Part shown: positions 8,301 through 13,016 of the stretch, piece after piece
Layout: each line of letters starts with the position of its first letter
How positions within the stretch are numbered: position 1 is the stretch's first letter
Source: Willaertia magna
Lineage: Eukaryota; Heterolobosea; Eutetramitea; Acrasida; Naegleriidae
Direction of reading: 5' to 3'
DNA length: 13,016 bases
NCBI GenBank assembly: GCA_902984215.1
Contig: CADWAF010004184.1
Coordinates: forward strand, 1 to 13,016
The notes under the pieces: generated by a model
The model's database searches: none
The model's input: the letters and a program-made list of their open reading frames with translations, nothing else
What the model was told of the DNA's origin: nothing
Made by a program: the position numbers and the translations under genes

Positions 8301-11137
8301 TTCAATTTAAATTTTTATTACATGATAAAACATCAATTACAATGGATAAACGTATTACAAGAAAAATAATTGGTTTTATTTCATCAGTTGTTGCTGGTTT
8401 TTCAGGTAATTGCAATTCACTTTTAGAATCAATGATGAAAAATTCATTTATATATTTAACACAATTTATAAATTATGTTCAACAATTAAATCAAGTACAA
8501 TTACAGCAACCACCTACATCAATAATGAATCTTTCTGTTTTATTAAATAAGAAAGAAGGTGTTTTACAAGAAACATTTGAAAAGGGTTTAAATTTATTAA
8601 TTTTTCCAAGTATATTTATTAAAAAAGAATTTTTAACTTTATTTGTAAATAATTTAAATATCATGGAACAATTATTATATTCAAATATAAATTTAACAAA
8701 TATTGAAATTTCAATATCTACCCTATATATGATTACTAAAATGAGAATATACAAATTTATTTTTGATTTTATTAGATATTTCCCACATGATAATAATTTG
8801 TTTATTAATAACTGTAATCATTTACAACAAACAATATTTTATTTTGCTAAAAAACCTGCAAAGTCTCCTAAACGTATACATGAAATTGATGGAGATTTAT
8901 CTGAACTATTATTTGATATAGTTTCTTCGCAACAATTATCAACAAATGGTATAATTTCAAAACTAATTGAATTAACAGATCAAATGGATATTATTTTCTG
9001 TAGAGAAATATCTCTTAGAGTGTTTAATCACGTAAAAGATTTAATTATGGATCCAATATTAAGAAAATCATTGTTTTTATTAACAAATGAAATTAATAAT
9101 AGAGTTGATCATAATGATAATAATAATATAGCAAATAGAATGACACAACTGGTACAATTATTAACACCTAATGAAATGAAAGAACATTTATTTTATGATT
9201 TATGTCATATGGTTAGTAGAGAAAATATAAGTAATTATTGTCAAGAAATAAATAACAATATAGAAGATAATAACTATAATGAATCAATAATATTAAATAA
9301 TCAAATAATTTGTAAAGAAGAAACATTTTGGAAAATTACAGTATTATCTAACCACTATTTAAAATTCCAAGAATTATCAAAAGAAATGTATCATCATTTG
9401 GTATTACCTAGTCTTAAATTATTAAATCAATTATCAATAGATTTAAATAATAATACATTTTTAATTGAAATATTAATTTTATTATTTAAATTATTTATTA
9501 AAACTATTACGATATGGAAAGGTGAAATTTCATTAAAAGATTGTCAACATTTACTTTTAGAAATTATTAAACAAATTGACAGTAATCAATTTAAAAAAAT
9601 AAGTATTACATTACATAAATATTGTATAGATTTCTTCCAATTATTTTTAATGAATGATAATACGAATGAAAATGACAAACATCCATTCTTACAATATACT
9701 TTAAAGAGTTTAATTGAAAATCAATCAAATATAAGAACAGATAAAGTTATAAATAATTTAGAATTAAATTGTATAATGACACATTTAATTCATTTAACTA
9801 AAATTTTAAAGAAATGTGAAAATCATGTTGACATTTATAATCATTGTTTAAATTTAAATAATTTTGAAACTGTTTTACAACAATTATTAAATACAAGAAG
9901 AGAAGGTAATTTAGATTCAAGTACTTTATTACAAAATAATAGTAATTTATATTTACTTTGTTTATTTACATGTCAATCATTAACAAATCAATCATTTATT
10001 TCGAATATTTTAAAACATTTAAATTTTTCATTAAAAGATATCATTGACTCAAATGTTAATGTTTTTATTAAATTTAAAAATTCAATCAAATATTTCGTTA
10101 AAGTATCCACATTATTAAGAGAGATTGGTTTACTAAAGATTTATAAACAATCCATTGTTTTATTAAAGAATAGTGATTTAGCAATTACAAAAGTATCATC
10201 AAATAATAATAATAATAACATTCATAATAATAAATCATTACATCAATCATTTCATTCATTTGATGCTAATAATATAGAGAATTATAATTTACCACAACAA
10301 CAATATAATGAAGTATTACAACGTAGTGAAAAAGATATAATTATAAATATGTCACAATTTATTATACCACAATTAGTAGAGAAATTACCATTTATACATT
10401 ATGATATATCATGCAACGAAACTAAGAATGCTTATCATTATGTTTTTAAAGTAGTTAATACAAATCATTTAGATAATGGTATTGCTAATATTTTAATGTT
10501 AAATAGAGTTTGTAGAGAGATTAATCATTATTTAGAAACTAATAATTATGATGAAAGATTAATGATTATAATTGGTGTAATGATTGGTATTTGTTTAACA
10601 TGTAGATATTATTTAGGACCATTAAAGATGGATTCAATTATATTTAAATTATTAGTTAATGATATGAAAGAAGATGAATTACAACAAGGTGATAGTAGAA
10701 TATTAATGTGTAAATCTATTAGAAATGGTTTAAGAATGGTTTTAGGTGATGATATTTCAAATATGTTAAATATGTTTAATTATGATGAATTATTATCATT
10801 ACTTGGTAAAGAAGATGAAATGAAACAAGCAATACATCAATTATTACATACTAATGTTACTAGAGATATTTCATGTGATGATAAAGATGTTGCTCAATTT
10901 TTAGATTTCTTTTGGTCAACTATGCAACAAGATTCTTTACTTTGTTTACAATTTGTAAATTATATGGACGGTTTAAATACAAACAAGGATGGAAGAAAAC
11001 CATTTGAACTAAATATCATTCCAGCAAATTATCCAATGCATATTAATAAGAAGGATAGAAAGATTGATTTCCCAATTTGTGCTACAAAAGAGTTGATTGA
11101 ACAAAATATTTATTCTGAACCTGTATTAAATAATTAA
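5306..11137 (+). CDS. Giant helical protein with degenerate C-terminal HECT-like domain, one intron
   Basis: Join of 5306-5395 and 5540-11137, predicted 1895 residues. Exon 1 starts at the ATG at 5306, right after an in-frame TAA (5300-5302). Exon 2 is coding-like 38 codons before its first ATG (5654), with an in-frame TAG at 5537-5539 that forms the splice acceptor. Full-length numbering: residues about 1-1600 appear mostly helical and unrecognised. They include a hydrophobic stretch at 174-196, a Ser/Asp/Glu-rich acidic segment near 603-638 and Asn runs near 847 and 1584. About 1650-1895 resembles a HECT ubiquitin-ligase domain: I-I-I-G-V-M-I-G-I (from 1706), S-I-R-N-G-L (1756), D-E-L-L-S-L-L-G, then F-F-W-S-T-M and L-Q-F-V. 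The region between the first two motifs is much shorter than in normal HECT domains. At the active-site position (A-T-K, 1878-1880) Lys replaces Cys, with a Cys three residues earlier (1877). It could be a ubiquitin-binding or regulatory pseudoligase. This is inferred. Confidence 0.75.
5396..5539 (+). other. Spliceosomal intron in the HECT-like gene
   Basis: The donor is CCG|GTAGGT and the acceptor is AACAAATAG|AAA. The 144-nt length joins two open frames in phase 0. The interior contains no AG dinucleotide between the donor and position 5538, as expected if the first AG after the branch point is used. It has a pyrimidine-rich stretch (about 5401-5460), branch-point-like CTAAT/TTAAC words, and an in-frame TAA after eleven codons if unspliced. 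A second donor/acceptor pair (GTATTT at 5400, TAG ending at 5558) would also keep the frame and remove six codons net. The first pair is preferred because of the AG-free interior. Confidence 0.7.
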
Positions 11138-11159
11138 TTTACAATAAACTGTGTAATTT
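11138..11159. terminator. 22-bp gap between convergent stops, with poly(A) signal for the plus-strand gene
   Basis: The plus-strand gene stops with TAA at 11135-11137 and the minus-strand gene with TAA at 11162-11160. AATAAA at 11143-11148 lies six bases after the plus-strand stop and is a plausible polyadenylation signal. For the minus-strand gene the nearest AATAAA (TTTATT on the plus strand) is at 11114-11109, inside the last codons of the opposite gene. The two mature 3' ends therefore probably overlap. Confidence 0.45.
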
Positions 11160-13016
11160 TTACTCTAGTGAATCTTCAAAGAAATGTACAAATCTTGCAG
11201 CATAAAGTTTTGGAGAAACTGCTGATATTTGGGATCTGTCGTGGGCAAAGCCTTTAAAGATATTTTCAATTTGTTTCTTATTATTCCACTTTTGAAGTAA
11301 ATCAATAATACCAAAATAGTAAATTTCCCTTGTACCATCCCCCAAATCTTCTGAAATAGTACCCCCATGAAATTGTTGAAATACTGATGCTCTTGGTCCT
11401 TTGTAATGTTTTGTAAATGAAACATCTTTCTTTGGCATTAAATTACGTAAGAAACTACCTCTTGTACTTTCGTGACTGCCACGTTTTTGAATAGTTGGTG
11501 CTTGTTGTTCAACATTTACTTCTACTTTAATTTCTTCATGATGAGCTACTTCTCCATTATTATTGTGACCATTTTCATTATGTAAAACATCATTACCTCC
11601 AGTAACATTCTCATTATGTTCATCATTAGTTGTATGAGCATCTAACAAATGACTAATCCCAGTTACAGATCCAGAAACAGTTATAGTAACTTGAGGTTGT
11701 TGTTGTTGATCAACTTGAACACCAGCAGTACCATTATTACCACCATTATTATTAACACTATCCAACAAATTAGAATGATTAGTATTTACAAGAGAAGAAT
11801 TCCCTGAAGTTAAATAAGAAGAAGTACTAGTCATACTTGAACTAGCAACACTTGTACCTAAACCACCAAAGCTTTGAGTAGGAATAAAAGCACCTCCTCC
11901 TAAACTCATTGTATTATAATCAGTTGGTAAATCCGAAGTAGGATTATCAGTTGATCTTGTATTTAAGCGTAACTCAAAATGATTAGCTTCTTCTTCAATT
12001 TCCTTTTCTTCTACACTATTTATTGGATGAATACCAACTAAAAGGCTATAATCCATAATCTTCATACTTTCTAACCATTCAGCATCCATCTTTAATTGAT
12101 GTAAGATAAGATTCTTCATTTGCGCACCAACCTTTAATTTTCGTTTACGATCCTTCTTAAAATCTAAATCCTTTAAAACTGGAGTTTCTCTAGCCTTCTC
12201 CTTTTCTGAAGCTGATCTACCAACAGTTGAACCTTTTAAATCATAACGTTCTGAAACAAATAAAGTTGTATCAAATACATTATTCATAATTAAGAATCTA
12301 ACGTTTTTACCTCCTTTAGGCTTGATACTATATAAACCATAAAATCTTGTTATTAAAGTATTTGGATTAGACATTACATGATTATAATAATCTGGTAAGA
12401 TCCTTCTTAAAAACTTAGATTCCTTTTTAGTTACAGTTTTTAGCATATATTCCATATCTGCAGAGAAGAAGAATAATGCACCAGATTTACCTGGAGTACC
12501 CAAGATAGATAAACTAGTTTCATGACAAAGACTTAATAAGAAATGAGAAGGATCTATACCAAATCTTTCTCTTAAATGTCGGAAAGGAAAAGGGGCATAA
12601 TCATAAAACTCAAAGTTTGGGAATTCATGAGGAGGGGTACGGGTTGTACCTTTTTGTGGGAAAGGCATCTTATTAATAAATTTAAAGTCTGATAAGCCTA
12701 GTACTCCTTTCTGTTTTTTAGGCATAATTTCGCTTAGACAGGTTCTTACTCCGATTTGTATTTGTTTCATTAATTTATAGGAATTATGATCTTTAAAGAT
12801 GATTTCACCCATTGCGTTAACGTGCCATTTCTTTTTTTTAGCTACAACACTTTTTTTACGTTTTAGTTTACTGTTTGGTGTTGTTGGTTCATTATCATCT
12901 TGGATAAAGGTATTGTTTTTATCGGAAATGTTTATATTTAAATGATGATCGCTATTGTTAGTTTGAATAAAAGAAGAAGGGGTTTCATTGAAGGTTACGG
13001 TATTAGAAGATGTGGT
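11160..13016 (-). CDS. Phosphatidylinositol-4-phosphate 5-kinase-like protein, N-terminus missing
   Basis: 618 codons are open from the right edge to the TAA at 11162-11160. The first internal ATG is at 12812, but the 68 codons before it are open and include K-K-K-K-W-H-V-N-A, continuous with the family's N-terminal region, so the true start lies outside the window. Visible numbering: glycine-rich ATP loop G-T-P-G-K-S-G (173-179), ATP-site Lys in M-L-K-T-V (193), D-L-K-G-S (259-263), catalytic M-D-Y-S-L-L (321-326), I-I-D metal-binding motif (570-572), and activation segment with E584 before F-K-G-F-A-H-D. That Glu fits type I enzymes (PI4P to PI(4,5)P2 at the plasma membrane) rather than type II, which has Ala there. 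A ~230-residue Ser/Thr/Asn/Gly-rich insert (335-563, with a Q4 run) separates catalytic and metal motifs. Basic clusters near 51-63 and 288-301 may contact membrane. All key residues seem present, so it is probably active. Confidence 0.9.
   Translation of the reverse strand, partial: TTSSNTVTFNETPSSFIQTNNSDHHLNINISDKNNTFIQDDNEPTTPNSKLKRKKSVVAKKKKWHVNAMGEIIFKDHNSYKLMKQIQIGVRTCLSEIMPKKQKGVLGLSDFKFINKMPFPQKGTTRTPPHEFPNFEFYDYAPFPFRHLRERFGIDPSHFLLSLCHETSLSILGTPGKSGALFFFSADMEYMLKTVTKKESKFLRRILPDYYNHVMSNPNTLITRFYGLYSIKPKGGKNVRFLIMNNVFDTTLFVSERYDLKGSTVGRSASEKEKARETPVLKDLDFKKDRKRKLKVGAQMKNLILHQLKMDAEWLESMKIMDYSLLVGIHPINSVEEKEIEEEANHFELRLNTRSTDNPTSDLPTDYNTMSLGGGAFIPTQSFGGLGTSVASSSMTSTSSYLTSGNSSLVNTNHSNLLDSVNNNGGNNGTAGVQVDQQQQPQVTITVSGSVTGISHLLDAHTTNDEHNENVTGGNDVLHNENGHNNNGEVAHHEEIKVEVNVEQQAPTIQKRGSHESTRGSFLRNLMPKKDVSFTKHYKGPRASVFQQFHGGTISEDLGDGTREIYYFGIIDLLQKWNNKKQIENIFKGFAHDRSQISAVSPKLYAARFVHFFEDSLE

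Noticed and set aside
8491..8754. 87-codon minus-strand frame inside the giant gene
   Set aside because: Antisense shadow; no motif and no independent support.
11165..11425. 86-codon minus-strand frame overlapping the lipid kinase
   Set aside because: It is a shifted frame of the kinase's conserved C-terminal region, whose own frame carries the IID and activation-segment motifs.
12812..12812. ATG at 12812 as the kinase start
   Set aside because: The 68 codons before it are open and include a conserved-looking W-H-V-N segment, so the protein extends past the right edge.

Overview
The window looks like nuclear DNA of an AT-rich unicellular eukaryote. It has a spliceosomal-type intron, eukaryote-only protein families (phosphatidylinositol phosphate kinase, HECT-like domain), no Shine-Dalgarno-spaced operons, Asn/Gln homopolymer runs in the proteins, and coding DNA far richer in G+C than the spacer. 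The standard genetic code fits all three genes. I cannot assign the lineage from sequence alone. A free-living protist such as a heterolobosean or amoebozoan is a guess based on style.

Layout. (1) 1-680, minus strand: 5' part of a gene whose product resembles CYTH / triphosphate tunnel metalloenzyme proteins but lacks the usual metal- and phosphate-binding motifs. The gene runs off the left edge. (2) 681-5305: a 4.6-kb spacer between two divergent genes. About 200 bp next to gene 1 have ordinary composition. The remaining ~4.4 kb are extremely AT-rich (about one base in ten is G or C), with (AAAT)-type repeats, short tandem duplications, a perfect palindrome, a strand switch in G/C skew near 3.8 kb and a few coding-like scraps. 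(3) 5306-11137, plus strand: a very large gene. Its first exon and a 144-nt intron lie upstream of the first ATG of the long open frame, so the predicted protein is 1895 residues. The C-terminal ~300 residues look like a HECT ubiquitin-ligase domain that is shortened in the N-lobe and has Lys where the catalytic Cys is expected. (4) 11160-13016, minus strand: C-terminal 618 residues of a phosphatidylinositol-4-phosphate 5-kinase-like protein, open to the right edge. Its stop is only 22 bp from the stop of gene 3, so the two genes converge with overlapping 3' ends.

The genes do not form an operon or an obvious pathway. Two of the three products look like degenerate members of enzyme families (CYTH-like and HECT-like), while the lipid kinase keeps its key motifs. 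The most informative points are the hidden first exon, the apparently ligase-dead HECT-like C-terminus and the structured AT-rich spacer.
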